In this document: positions 29,683 through 47,119 of the stretch, piece by piece | How the letters are laid out: every line of letters begins with the position of its first letter | Numbering within the stretch: position 1 is the first letter of the stretch | The notes under the pieces: generated by a model | Database searches by the model: none | Seen by the model: only the letters and a program-made list of their open reading frames with translations | Told to the model about the DNA's origin: nothing | Assembly (NCBI RefSeq): GCF_000266905.1 | Contig: NC_018027.1 | Location: forward strand, 2,666,001 to 2,730,000 | DNA length: 64,000 nucleotides | Direction: 5' to 3' | Source of the DNA: Mycolicibacterium chubuense NBB4 | GTDB lineage: Bacteria; Actinomycetota; Actinomycetes; Mycobacteriales; Mycobacteriaceae | Program-made: the position numbers and the translations under genes

Positions 29683-29698
29683 GACAACAGCCGTTGTC
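29683..29698. promoter_or_regulatory. Putative repressor operator upstream of the MpaB-like gene
   Basis: GACAAC-AGCC-GTTGTC, a perfect 16-bp interrupted palindrome ending 18 bp before the minus-strand start at 29664. Shape fits a TetR-type operator; no regulator gene is adjacent. Confidence 0.4.
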
Positions 29699-29809
29699 TA
29701 CGAATCGGGCGGGCGTGGGGGCGCAGTGTTACGGAGCCTCCACCGCGACGCCGCACGCGCGTGACGTGCCGGTTTATCGCGCCGATCGCCCTGGATTAGG
29801 CTGGACGCC

Positions 29810-30679
29810 GTGGACGACGGTTCGCCGGATGGGCGAGTGGACGGACACTCCGCGAAACCGGTCGGCTGGCTGAAGAACGTCAACCACAGCGCAAGCGTCA
29901 TCTCGTTTCTCCGACGGGCTCGGCGGGCTCTGCCCGGCGACCCCGAGTTCGGTGATCCACTGTCGGTCGCCGGCGTCGGAGGGCCGCGGGCCGCTGCGCG
30001 AGCCGCCGACCGCCTGCTGGAGCGTGAAGCAGCGACCCGCGAGGTCAGTCTGGGGGCGCTGCAGCTCTGGCAGGCTCTGACCGAGAAGGTGTCGGGCCGG
30101 CCCGCCAACGCAGAACAGACGCTGGTGTTCACCGACCTCGTCGGCTTCTCGGCATGGTCGTTGTCCGCCGGTGACGACGCGACGCTGCGGCTGCTTCGCC
30201 GCGTCGCGCAGGCCGTCGAGCCGCCGCTGCTGGAGTCGGGCGGTCACATCGTCAAGCGAATGGGTGACGGCATCATGGCCGTGTTCGCCGACCCGACCAC
30301 CGCGGTGCGCTCCGTGATCGCTGCCCGGGAGGCCGTCAAATCGGTGGAGGTGGACGGCTATACCCCCCGCATGCGGGTCGGTGTCCACACCGGCCGCCCC
30401 CAGCGGCTCGGCTCCGACTGGCTGGGTATCGACGTCAACTTGGCCGCTCGGGTGATGGAGCGCGCGACGCGCGGCGAGCTCGTCGTCTCCGAGGCCACCC
30501 TCGAGCGCATCCCCGCCGACGAACTCGCGGAGCTGGGCGTCACGGTGAAGAGGTTGCGCAGACACGTCTTCGCGTCCAAGCAGGACGGCGTACCCGGCGA
30601 CTTCGCCATGTACCGCCTCAAAACTCGCAGGCAATTCCAAGGTGACGACGACGAGGACGAAGCGGTAGCGGGCGGATAG
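29810..30679 (+). CDS. Class III adenylate/guanylate cyclase (Rv1647-like)
   Basis: 289 aa, GTG start. The catalytic domain occupies about residues 100–265: metal-binding Asp in TLVFTDLVGFSAW and in VKRMGDGIMAVF, purine-selecting Lys in VKRMGD, and the transition-state Asn/Arg in GIDVNLAARV. All key residues are present, so it should be active as a dimer, most likely making cAMP. No membrane segment is visible; the N-terminal 100 residues are helical and of unknown role. TAGGCT (29797–29802) ends 7 nt before the GTG, consistent with a leaderless transcript. It overlaps the next gene by 1 nt. Confidence 0.9.
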   Translation: MDDGSPDGRVDGHSAKPVGWLKNVNHSASVISFLRRARRALPGDPEFGDPLSVAGVGGPRAAARAADRLLEREAATREVSLGALQLWQALTEKVSGRPANAEQTLVFTDLVGFSAWSLSAGDDATLRLLRRVAQAVEPPLLESGGHIVKRMGDGIMAVFADPTTAVRSVIAAREAVKSVEVDGYTPRMRVGVHTGRPQRLGSDWLGIDVNLAARVMERATRGELVVSEATLERIPADELAELGVTVKRLRRHVFASKQDGVPGDFAMYRLKTRRQFQGDDDEDEAVAGG

Positions 30680-31464
30680 TGGACACGGTGGTGTTCGGGT
30701 TGATCACCCGTGTCGTGCGGGTGCGTGCGACGTTGTGTTACGCGGTACTGCTCTCTGCGGTCGCCGCGGTCATGGTGCGCATGGACCCGCACATGCAGAC
30801 CGTGCTCATCAAGCAGGCCAGCACGAATCTGCACAATCTGAGCCACGGGCGGCTGGGCACGCTGCTGGGTAGCGCATTCGTCGTCGATGCGGGGCCGATC
30901 TACTACTGGCTGCCGGGGCTGGTGTGCCTGCTGGCCGTCGTCGAACTGCTGTGGGGAACCGGGCGGTTGGTGCTCGCGTTCGGCGTCGGGCACATCGGGG
31001 CCACACTGCTCGTGGCGGCTGGTCTGCTGACCGCCGTCACCCTCGGCTGGGTGCCTCATTCGGTCGTGCACTCCTCTGACGTCGGCATGAGTTACGGAGC
31101 GATGGCAGTCCTCGGAGTCCTCACCGCGGCGATACCGCAGCGCTGGCGTCCGACCTGGCTGGGGTGGTGGTTGTCGATGGCGGCCGTGGTGGCGGCATCG
31201 GGCCAGAGTTTCACCGATATGGGACATGTGGTGGCGTTGCTTCTGGGTATGGCCCTGGCGACGCGCTTCCGCGCACCGGTGCGCTGGACCGTGCCGACGG
31301 CCGTGCTCTGCGGTCTGGGCGGATCGTTCGGCTTCCTCATCCTGGGCGACGGAATGGTCTCCCTGCTCACCGGTACGGCGTGGGGAGCGCTGGGCGCGCT
31401 CACCTGCGGCGCCTTCGCGCGTCTGAGGATGCGCCCCGTCGTGCCGAGTTGCCAGTCGGCGTGA
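30679..31464 (+). CDS. Rhomboid-like membrane protein (Rv1648-like)
   Basis: 261 aa, about six hydrophobic helices. Motifs HNLSHGRLGTLLGSAF, GHIGATLLVAAG, DVGMSYGAMAVLG and DMGHVVALLLGMAL recall the rhomboid-like fold: a serine after GM in the fourth helix region and a histidine GHxxA in the last. The canonical GxSG is GMSYG here, so proteolytic activity is uncertain. The GTG start overlaps the cyclase stop by one base, so the two are coupled; the order is the same in M. tuberculosis. A functional link with cAMP signalling is only suggested by this coupling. Confidence 0.75.
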   Translation: MDTVVFGLITRVVRVRATLCYAVLLSAVAAVMVRMDPHMQTVLIKQASTNLHNLSHGRLGTLLGSAFVVDAGPIYYWLPGLVCLLAVVELLWGTGRLVLAFGVGHIGATLLVAAGLLTAVTLGWVPHSVVHSSDVGMSYGAMAVLGVLTAAIPQRWRPTWLGWWLSMAAVVAASGQSFTDMGHVVALLLGMALATRFRAPVRWTVPTAVLCGLGGSFGFLILGDGMVSLLTGTAWGALGALTCGAFARLRMRPVVPSCQSA

Positions 31465-32633
<1,169 letters not shown>

Positions 32634-32634
<1 letters not shown>

Positions 32635-35132
32635 TGCGCCTTCCCTACAGCTGGCTGCGCGAGATCGTCCGGGCCGGCGCTCCCGACTGGGACGTGCCCG
32701 GCGACGAGCTGGAGCAGGCGCTCATCCGCATCGGCCACGAGGTCGAGGAGATCCTCCCGGTCGGTCCGGTCACCGGCCCGCTGACCGTCGGCCGAGTCGC
32801 CGAGATCGAGGAGCTGACCGAGTTCAAGAAGCCGATCCGCGCCGTGAAGGTCGACGTCGGCGAACCCGATCTGCGCGACATCGTCTGCGGAGCAACCAAT
32901 TTCGCTGTCGATGATCTGGTCGTCGTGGCCCTGCCCGGAACCGTGCTGCCCGGTGACTTCACCATCGCCACCCGCAAGACCTACGGCCGCACCTCCGACG
33001 GCATGATCTGCTCGTCGTCCGAGCTGAATCTCGGCGCCGACCATTCCGGCATCCTGGTGCTCCCGCCCGGTACCGCCGAACCGGGGACGGCCGCAGCGGA
33101 TGTGCTCGGCCTCGACGACGTGGTGTTCCACCTCGCGATCACCCCGGATCGCGGTTACTGCCTGTCGGTCCGCGGCATGGCGCGCGAGATCGCCAACGCC
33201 TACGACCTCGACTACGTCGACCCGGCCTTCGATCCGGTCCGAGTGCCGGCGCTGCCCGCCGACGGTGACGCGCTGCCGGTGTCGGTCGAACCCGGCACGG
33301 GGGTGCTGCGTTTCGGCCTGCGACCGGTCACGGGCATCGACCCGAAGGCGGTGTCGCCCTGGTGGCTTCAGCGCCGGCTGCTGCTCAGCGGCATCCGCGC
33401 GATCTCACCGGCCGTCGACGTGACGAATTACGTGATGCTCGAGCTCGGGCATCCGATGCACGCGCACGACCGCAGCCTGATCACGGGCGGCTTCCGGGTC
33501 CGGTTCGCCCAACCGGGAGAGACCGTCGTGACGCTCGACGACGTCGAGCGCAGACTCGATCCCGCCGACGTGCTGATCGTCGACGACGCCGCGACGGCCG
33601 CCATCGGCGGTGTGATGGGAGCGGGCACCACCGAGGTCCGCGACACCACCACCGACGTCCTGCTGGAGGCCGCCGTCTGGGACCCGGCCGCGGTCTCGCG
33701 GACTCAGCGCCGGCTCCGCCTCTACAGCGAGGCCGGCCGCAGGTACGAGCGGACCGTCGACCCGGCCGTCTCGGTGGCCGCGCTGGACCGTTGCGCGGGG
33801 CTGCTGGCCGACATCGCGGGCGGCGCCGCCGAGCCGAGGCTCACCGACTGGCGGGGCGACCCGCCTCGTGACACGTGGTCTCCGGCGCCGGTGAGCATGC
33901 CGGTGGACCTGCCGGACCGCACGGCCGGCGTCGAGTACCAGCCGGGCGTCGCGCAGAAGCGGCTGACGCAGATCGGGGCCGATGTGGTCGTCGACGGTGC
34001 GCGGATCACCGCGACACCGCCGAGCTGGCGGCCCGACATCCGGCAGCCCGCCGACCTCGTCGAGGAGGTGATGCGCCTCGAGGGACTCGACGCCATCCCC
34101 TCGGTGCTGCCGCCTGCGCCCGCCGGCCGTGGCTTGACGCCGTCCCAGAAGCGGCGCCGCGCTATCGGGAAGTCATTGGCGCTCAACGGTTTCGTCGAAA
34201 TCCTGCCGACACCGTTCCTGCCCGCGGGGACCTTCGACCGCTGGGGCCTGCCCGACGACGATCCTCGCCGGGAGACCACCTCGGTGCTCAATCCGCTCGA
34301 GTCCGATCGGCCGCACCTCGCCACGACGCTGCTGCCCGGCCTGCTGGAGGCGTTGAGCCGCAATGTGTCTCGCGGTGCGGTCGATGTCGCGCTGTTCGCG
34401 CTCGCGCAGGTGGTGGAACCGACGAGCGCAACGCGCGCGGTCGAGCGCATCCCGACCGAGCGCCGGCCCACCGAGGACGAGATCGAGATGCTGGACGCAT
34501 CGTTGCCCCGCCAACCCCAACACGTCGGTGCGGTGCTCACCGGGCTGCGCGAGCCGGCGGGTCCGTGGGGGCCCGGCCGGCCCGTCGAAGCCGCCGACGC
34601 CTTCGAGGCGGTGCGGGTGATCGGCAGGGCGGCCGGCGTCGAGTTCACGCTGCGCGCCGCCCAGTATCTGCCGTGGCACCCGGGCCGCTGCGCCGAGGTG
34701 TTGATCGGAGACGCAGTCATCGGGCATGCGGGCCAATTGCATCCGGCCGTCATCGAGCGCTCCGGGCTGCCGAAGGGCACCTGTGCGGTGGAACTCGACC
34801 TCGATGCGGTCCCGATCGTCGAGCGGCTGCCGGCGCCGGGCGTGTCACCGTTCCCGGCGGTGTTCCAGGACGTTGCGCTGGTCGTCGACGACGACGTCGA
34901 GGCGCAGCGCGTGGTGGACGCCGTCCGCGCCGGGGCCGGCGAACTGCTCGAGGACGTCAGGCTCTTCGACGTCTACACCGGCCCGCAGATCGGCGAGGGC
35001 CGCAAGTCACTGGCGCTGGCGCTGCGGTTCCGTGCCGCCGACCGCACGCTGACCGAGGAGGAGGCGAGCGCGGCCCGCGACGCGGCGGTGGCGGCGGCGG
35101 GAGAGCGAGTAGGGGCCGTGCAACGCCGCTGA
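32634..35132 (+). CDS. pheT: Phenylalanyl-tRNA synthetase beta subunit
   Basis: 832 aa, ATG overlapping the pheS TGA by one base. Domains in order: N-terminal [16 protein letters not shown]-type tRNA-binding domain (about 45–155, [29 protein letters not shown]), B3/4 editing domain (about 220–395), B5 DNA-binding-like domain (about 420–490, [21 protein letters not shown]), and C-terminal FDX-ACB anticodon domain ([17 protein letters not shown] to the end). Normal length. The stop codon lies inside the first unit of a 25-bp tandem repeat. Confidence 0.96.
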
Positions 35133-35213
35133 GCGGCGAGTGGACAGAAGCCGCTGAGCGGCGAGTGGGCAGAAGCCGCTGAGCGGCGAGTGGGCAGAAG
35201 CCGCTGAGCGGCC
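35125..35213. repeat. 25-bp tandem repeat, about 3.6 copies, at the pheT 3' end
   Basis: Units start at 35125, 35150, 35175 and 35200 (partial, 14 bp). Each begins GCCGCTGAGCGG, which can form a small CCGC/GCGG hairpin, and continues CGAGTGGGCAGAA (first unit has one A for G). The first unit includes the pheT TGA. It could act as a weak terminator or be a recent slippage product. Confidence 0.85.
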
Positions 35214-35218
35214 GATAA

Positions 35219-37502
<2,284 letters not shown>

Positions 37503-37506
<4 letters not shown>

Positions 37507-38370
37507 CGACGCAGACCTCCGAGAAGGCGCAGGTGCTCGCCGCGGCGCTGCCGTGGCTCAAAGCGCTGCACGGCAAGATCGTCGTGGTCAAGTACGGCGG
37601 CAACGCGATGACCGACGACAGGCTCAAGGCCGCGTTCGCCTCCGACATGGTGTTCCTGCGCAACTGCGGCATCCATCCGGTCGTCGTGCACGGCGGCGGC
37701 CCGCAGATCAGCGCCATGCTCAAGAAGCTGGGTATCGCCGGGGATTTCAAGGGCGGCTTCCGCGTGACCACCCCCGAGGTGCTCGACGTCGCGCGCATGG
37801 TGCTCTTCGGTCAGGTGGGCCGGGAACTGGTCAACCTCATCAACGCCCACGGCCCCTACGCCGTCGGCATCACCGGTGAGGACGCCCACCTGTTCACCGC
37901 GGTGCGCCGCACGGTGCTCGTCGACGGGGTCGCCACCGACATCGGGCTGGTGGGCGACGTCGCGCACGTCAACACCGAAGCCGTGCGTGATCTGATCGCG
38001 GCCGGCCGCATTCCCGTGGTCTCGACGATCGCGCCGGACACCGACGGCCTGGTCTACAACATCAATGCCGACACCGCGGCGGCCGCACTCGCCGAGGCGC
38101 TCGGCGCCGAGAAGCTGCTCATGCTCACCGACGTCGAAGGCCTCTACACCCGGTGGCCGGACCGCGACTCGCTGGTGAGCCAGATCAACGCCGCCGAGTT
38201 GGCCACACTGCTGCCGACGCTGGAGGAGGGCATGGTGCCCAAGATCGAGGCCTGTCTGCGCGCGATCAACGGCGGGGTGCCGAGCGCACACGTCATCGAC
38301 GGCCGCGTCGAACACTGTGTGCTCGTGGAACTTTTCACCGACGAGGGAGCGGGAACGAAGGTGTTCGATC

Positions 38371-38378
<8 letters not shown>
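37503..38378 (+). CDS. argB: Acetylglutamate kinase
   Basis: 291 aa. [12 protein letters not shown] binds ATP phosphates, VVHGGGPQI is the second glycine loop, and [23 protein letters not shown] the substrate/nucleotide region (in two parts). It phosphorylates N-acetylglutamate, usually the arginine-inhibited step; the N-terminal helix present here is the kind that supports hexamer feedback control. Overlaps argD by 8 nt. Confidence 0.96.
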
Positions 38379-40954
<2,576 letters not shown>

Positions 40955-40981
40955 AGCACGACACACGAGAAGGAGTTTTCT

Positions 40982-43593
<2,612 letters not shown>

Positions 43594-43904
43594 GGCAGTT
43601 CGGCGAGCAGATCGCCGCGAAGCGCGGCGTGCCTTCTAGAATTGTTGCGGCACAACAACTTCGCGCTCGCCGAGAGAATCACTGCGGCCGTCGACCCAGA
43701 GGCGCAGTGGACGCGGCAGATTCGCGCGGCCGCCGCGGCGCGCCCAGGTCGCCGAGCGGCGACTCCACAGCGGCCGTTCAGGAAAGTCATCATCCGTTGG
43801 GGAACCCGTGGCGCCAGGGCTACCTCGAATTCCGCCCTCCCACCAGCGAACACCGTACGTTGCTACCGTCCAGCTCCCCTTGCCCCACCGTTGAAGGCGA
43901 CTCC
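43594..43904. other. Intergenic region between argH and the exported repeat protein
   Basis: 311 bp. A small inverted repeat TTGTTG-CGGCA-CAACAA (43642–43658) lies in a locally AT-rich spot. TACCGT (43864–43869) could be a -10 for the next gene, 35 nt before its ATG. No coding signal and no strong terminator after argH. Confidence 0.45.
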
Positions 43905-45197
43905 ATGCACACGTCAATCGGCAAACCCCTCGTCGCACTGGTCTCGGCTGCCTGCCTGACCGCCCCGGCGACCATCCCGACCCTGCAGCAGCCGCTCAGC
44001 CTCGTCGAATCCCATATCGCGGTCCAGCTGTCGGCCGCCGCCGGCACACTCACCCCGGCCCCCGTCGACACCGCGACGGTGCAGGCCGCCATCGACCAGG
44101 TGGCCGCGCTGACGGGCGTCGACAAGGGGACGCTGCTGCTTGCGCTGCTCACCGCGCCGTACCACAACGTCCTGGCCGTCTCGAATGCAACCGGGGCAGC
44201 GTTCGAGGACGTCGTGATGCTGCTGTCGCTGCCCCTGTCCGTCGCGACACTCGTGCTGTCCAACCAGACCGGGACCATCCCGGCGTACATCGCCTCGGTA
44301 CACAGCAAGCTGGCGGGGGCGCTTCCCGGCATCAAGACAGCGATTCAGACCGAGATAGCCTACGACGTCAACCTTTTCAAGCAGCTCTTCGGAAGCAACG
44401 TGCCGAATTCGACCGCGGCTGCACAGATGATCGCGGTCGACTCTGTGGCCGCCACCCCGATCACCCGGGCTACGCTTTTCACGCAGTTGCTGACCGCTCC
44501 GTACCACAACGTACTCGCCATCGCGAACGCGACAGGCTCCGCGGTCGAGGCCGTCGGACTCGCGCTCTCCCTACCTCTTTCCATCGCGACACTCGTGCTG
44601 GCCAATCAGCCCGAAAAGATTCCGGCTTACGTCACCACGGTGCAGACCAACCTCAAGAACGCGATCCCCGGGATCAAGAAAGCGATCACCACGGAGATCG
44701 CCTACGACAAGAACGTGATCTCGCAGCTGTTCGGCGGCACGACCACGACCGACACCGCCGCCACGGCGGCCGCCCCGTCGGCCGGTGCGCGACAGACCGC
44801 TGATCTACCGTCCACGAGGACCCGCACGCTGTCCGTCTCCGTCCCGAGCGCGGTGACAACTCCGACCGCGACCTCCGGCACGACCACAGCCACCGAGGAC
44901 ACGGCGACCGAGGACACGGCGACGAAGGACACGAGCACCACCGGCACCGCCAACGTCGACGCCAAGAGGCCAGCGTGGGCGCACAAGCTCGCCGAGAAGA
45001 CCGTCGCGACGAAAGCCGGCCCGAAAACGGACACGGACACCGCCGGGTCCGACGCGAAGGCCGAGGGCTCGGAGGAGGGGTCGGAGAAGGCCGATACCGC
45101 GGGCGCGTCCGAGAAGGCCGGCAGCAGCAAGCCTGCCGCGTCGTCTTCCACCGCGCACTCGACCGGCGGCAAGCACCGCAAGGCTGACGCCGCCTGA
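43905..45197 (+). CDS. Exported protein with internal duplication and low-complexity tail
   Basis: 430 aa from the ATG at 43905 (GAAGGCGA upstream). A signal-like N-terminus (PLVALVSAACLTAPATIP) is followed by two copies of an about 83-residue module at 81–163 and 195–277, offset 114. Each has LLTAPYHNVLA..NATG, LSLPLS.ATLVL.NQ, IPAY, PGIK.AI and TEIAYD....QLFG. The modules look helical and amphipathic. From residue about 280 the chain is Thr/Ala-rich with a TEDTA repeat, then Lys/Glu/Ala-rich, ending STAHSTGGKHRKADAA. I do not recognise the family; export and a surface or wall role are inferences. A strong terminator follows. Confidence 0.82.
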   Translation: MHTSIGKPLVALVSAACLTAPATIPTLQQPLSLVESHIAVQLSAAAGTLTPAPVDTATVQAAIDQVAALTGVDKGTLLLALLTAPYHNVLAVSNATGAAFEDVVMLLSLPLSVATLVLSNQTGTIPAYIASVHSKLAGALPGIKTAIQTEIAYDVNLFKQLFGSNVPNSTAAAQMIAVDSVAATPITRATLFTQLLTAPYHNVLAIANATGSAVEAVGLALSLPLSIATLVLANQPEKIPAYVTTVQTNLKNAIPGIKKAITTEIAYDKNVISQLFGGTTTTDTAATAAAPSAGARQTADLPSTRTRTLSVSVPSAVTTPTATSGTTTATEDTATEDTATKDTSTTGTANVDAKRPAWAHKLAEKTVATKAGPKTDTDTAGSDAKAEGSEEGSEKADTAGASEKAGSSKPAASSSTAHSTGGKHRKADAA

Positions 45198-45216
45198 TCG
45201 CGTCCGCCCGACGGCC

Positions 45217-45249
45217 ATCGGCCCCCGCCCACACCCGGCGGGGGCCGAT
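45217..45249. terminator. Bidirectional terminator
   Basis: Perfect 13-bp stem ATCGGCCCCCGCC (45217–45229) / GGCGGGGGCCGAT (45237–45249) with a 7-nt loop, between two convergent genes. Confidence 0.8.
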
Positions 45250-45279
45250 TCGGGTCGGGCAACGCAGCGACCGGCGCGA

Positions 45280-47043
45280 TCAGCCGGCGTCCTCCGCCGC
45301 AGTCAGCCACGCCTCTTCCAGATTCTCCTTGCGCGCCAACAGCTCCGCGAGTTCGACGTTGAGCTCTCCGGCGCGCACGTGGTCGGCGGCCGCCTCGGCC
45401 ATCGACTCGTGCACCGACGCGATGCGGTCGTCGAGCTTGGCCAACTGGCTCTCGATGCGCGCCATCTCCTTGCCGGTCCGCCGTTCCCGTGCGGCGTCCG
45501 ATTCCGTGCGCTCGCCGCGGGCCGGTTCCGAACGCGCGGTATCGGCGGCGGCGCGCTCGGCCAGGTACTGCTCGATGCCGCCCGGCAGCAGGTCGCAGCG
45601 GCCGCCGCCGGTCAACGCGTAGGTGACGTCCGAGACCCGTTCCAGGAAGTAGCGATCGTGTGTGACGACGATCAGCGTGCCCGGCCAGCCGTCCAGATAG
45701 TCCTCGATGACGGTGAGGGTGTCGATGTCGAGGTCGTTGGTGGGCTCGTCGAGGAGCAGCACGTTGGGCTCGTCGAGCAGTAGCCGCAGGAACTGCAGGC
45801 GCCGCCGCTCCCCACCCGAGAGCTCCCCGATCCGGGTGGTCAGTTTGTCGCCGGTGAACCCGAAATCCTTCAGCAGGGTGTCCGCGCTGATCTCCCGCCC
45901 GCCGGCCAATTCGGTGATCCTGCGCCGGTTCTCGACGGCGTCGAGCACCCGCTGCGTGCCGTCGATTTCGGCCAGTGCCTGGCTCAGGAACCCGATCCGC
46001 AGCGTCGCGCCGCGCTTGATCGTTCCCGCCGAGGGCTGCAGTTCTCCTGCGAGCAGCCGCAGCACCGACGTCTTGCCGGTGCCGTTCACGCCGACCAGCC
46101 CGATGCGCGCACCTGGTCCGATGGACCAGTCGATACCGTCGAGCAGCACCCGCGGCGGGTCGCCGACCTCGAGGCGCACCCGGTGCAGATCGAAGACGTC
46201 TTTGCCGAGTCGGGTGGTGGCGAAGCGTTGCAGCACAAGCGAATCCCGCGGCGGAGGCTCGTTGGCGATCAGCTCGTTGGCCGCCTGGATCCGGAACCTG
46301 GGCTTCGAGGTTCGGGCCGGCGGGCCGCGCCGCAGCCAGGCCAGTTCCTTGCGCATCAGATTCCGGCGGCGCGCCTCGGTGCCTGCGGCCACCCGCATTC
46401 GTTCGGCGCGGGCCAGCACGAAGGCGGCGTACCCACCGTCGTACGCGTCGACGACGCCGTCATGGACCTCCCAGGTGCGCGTGCAGACCGCGTCCAGGAA
46501 CCACCGGTCGTGGCTGACCACGATCAGAGCGCGGGCCGGCCGCGTGATCAGATGTCCGGCCAGCCAGCCGATCACCTCGACATCGAGATGGTTGGTCGGT
46601 TCGTCGAGCACCAGCACGTCGTGTCCGGCGAGCAGCACCTCGGCCAGCGCCACCCGGCGCCGCTCACCGCCGGAGAGCGACGTCACGCTCGCGTCGAGGT
46701 CCACGCCGGAGAGCAGGTGCTCGACCACCGTCCGGGTGTCGGGCTCGGCCGCCCAGATGTGATCGGGCCGGCCGGCCACGATCACGTCGCGCACCGTCGA
46801 CCCGATCGCGAAGTCGTCACCCTGGCGCAGATAACCGACCGAGAGGCCCGAGGTGTGGGTGACGCGGCCGGAGTCGGGTGCCTGCGTGCCGGTCAGCATC
46901 TTGAGCAGCGTGGTCTTGCCGTCGCCGTTGCGACCGACCACTCCGATCGCGTCGCCTTCATCGACCCCGAGGCTGAGACCGTCGAGCAACGTGCGTGTGC
47001 CGTAGCTCACGGTTGCTCTTTCGACGTTGATGAGGTTTGCCAT
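45280..47043 (-). CDS. ABC-F family ATPase (ribosome-associated or antibiotic protection type)
   Basis: 587 aa, two ABC domains in one chain and no membrane segments. Domain 1: Walker A VVGRNGDGKTTLLK, signature LSGGERRRVALAEVL, Walker B VLVLDEPTNHLD. Domain 2: VGVNGTGKTSVLRLLAGE, LSGGERRRLQFLRLL, VLLLDEPTNDLD. The linker is about residues 205–270, and a C-terminal coiled coil (ERRTGKEMARIESQLAKLDDR in part) ends the protein. ABC-F proteins act on the ribosome; some relieve drug stalling. From memory M. tuberculosis Rv1668c/Rv1667c, labelled macrolide-transport ATPase, occupy a similar place but are split, whereas this one is intact. Confidence 0.9.
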   Translation of the reverse strand: MANLINVERATVSYGTRTLLDGLSLGVDEGDAIGVVGRNGDGKTTLLKMLTGTQAPDSGRVTHTSGLSVGYLRQGDDFAIGSTVRDVIVAGRPDHIWAAEPDTRTVVEHLLSGVDLDASVTSLSGGERRRVALAEVLLAGHDVLVLDEPTNHLDVEVIGWLAGHLITRPARALIVVSHDRWFLDAVCTRTWEVHDGVVDAYDGGYAAFVLARAERMRVAAGTEARRRNLMRKELAWLRRGPPARTSKPRFRIQAANELIANEPPPRDSLVLQRFATTRLGKDVFDLHRVRLEVGDPPRVLLDGIDWSIGPGARIGLVGVNGTGKTSVLRLLAGELQPSAGTIKRGATLRIGFLSQALAEIDGTQRVLDAVENRRRITELAGGREISADTLLKDFGFTGDKLTTRIGELSGGERRRLQFLRLLLDEPNVLLLDEPTNDLDIDTLTVIEDYLDGWPGTLIVVTHDRYFLERVSDVTYALTGGGRCDLLPGGIEQYLAERAAADTARSEPARGERTESDAARERRTGKEMARIESQLAKLDDRIASVHESMAEAAADHVRAGELNVELAELLARKENLEEAWLTAAEDAG

Positions 47044-47119
47044 CAGCGCCCGATGATAGGCGCGGCCTGTGCCATGATGACCACGGCATTCGGGCCTGAG
47101 ACAGGTGAAGGGGAGCGCG

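Noticed and set aside
43642..43658. TTGTTG-CGGCA-CAACAA as a regulator site or terminator of the arginine operon
   Set aside because: Stem is only 6 bp and AT-rich, without a T-run; too weak to assign a role.
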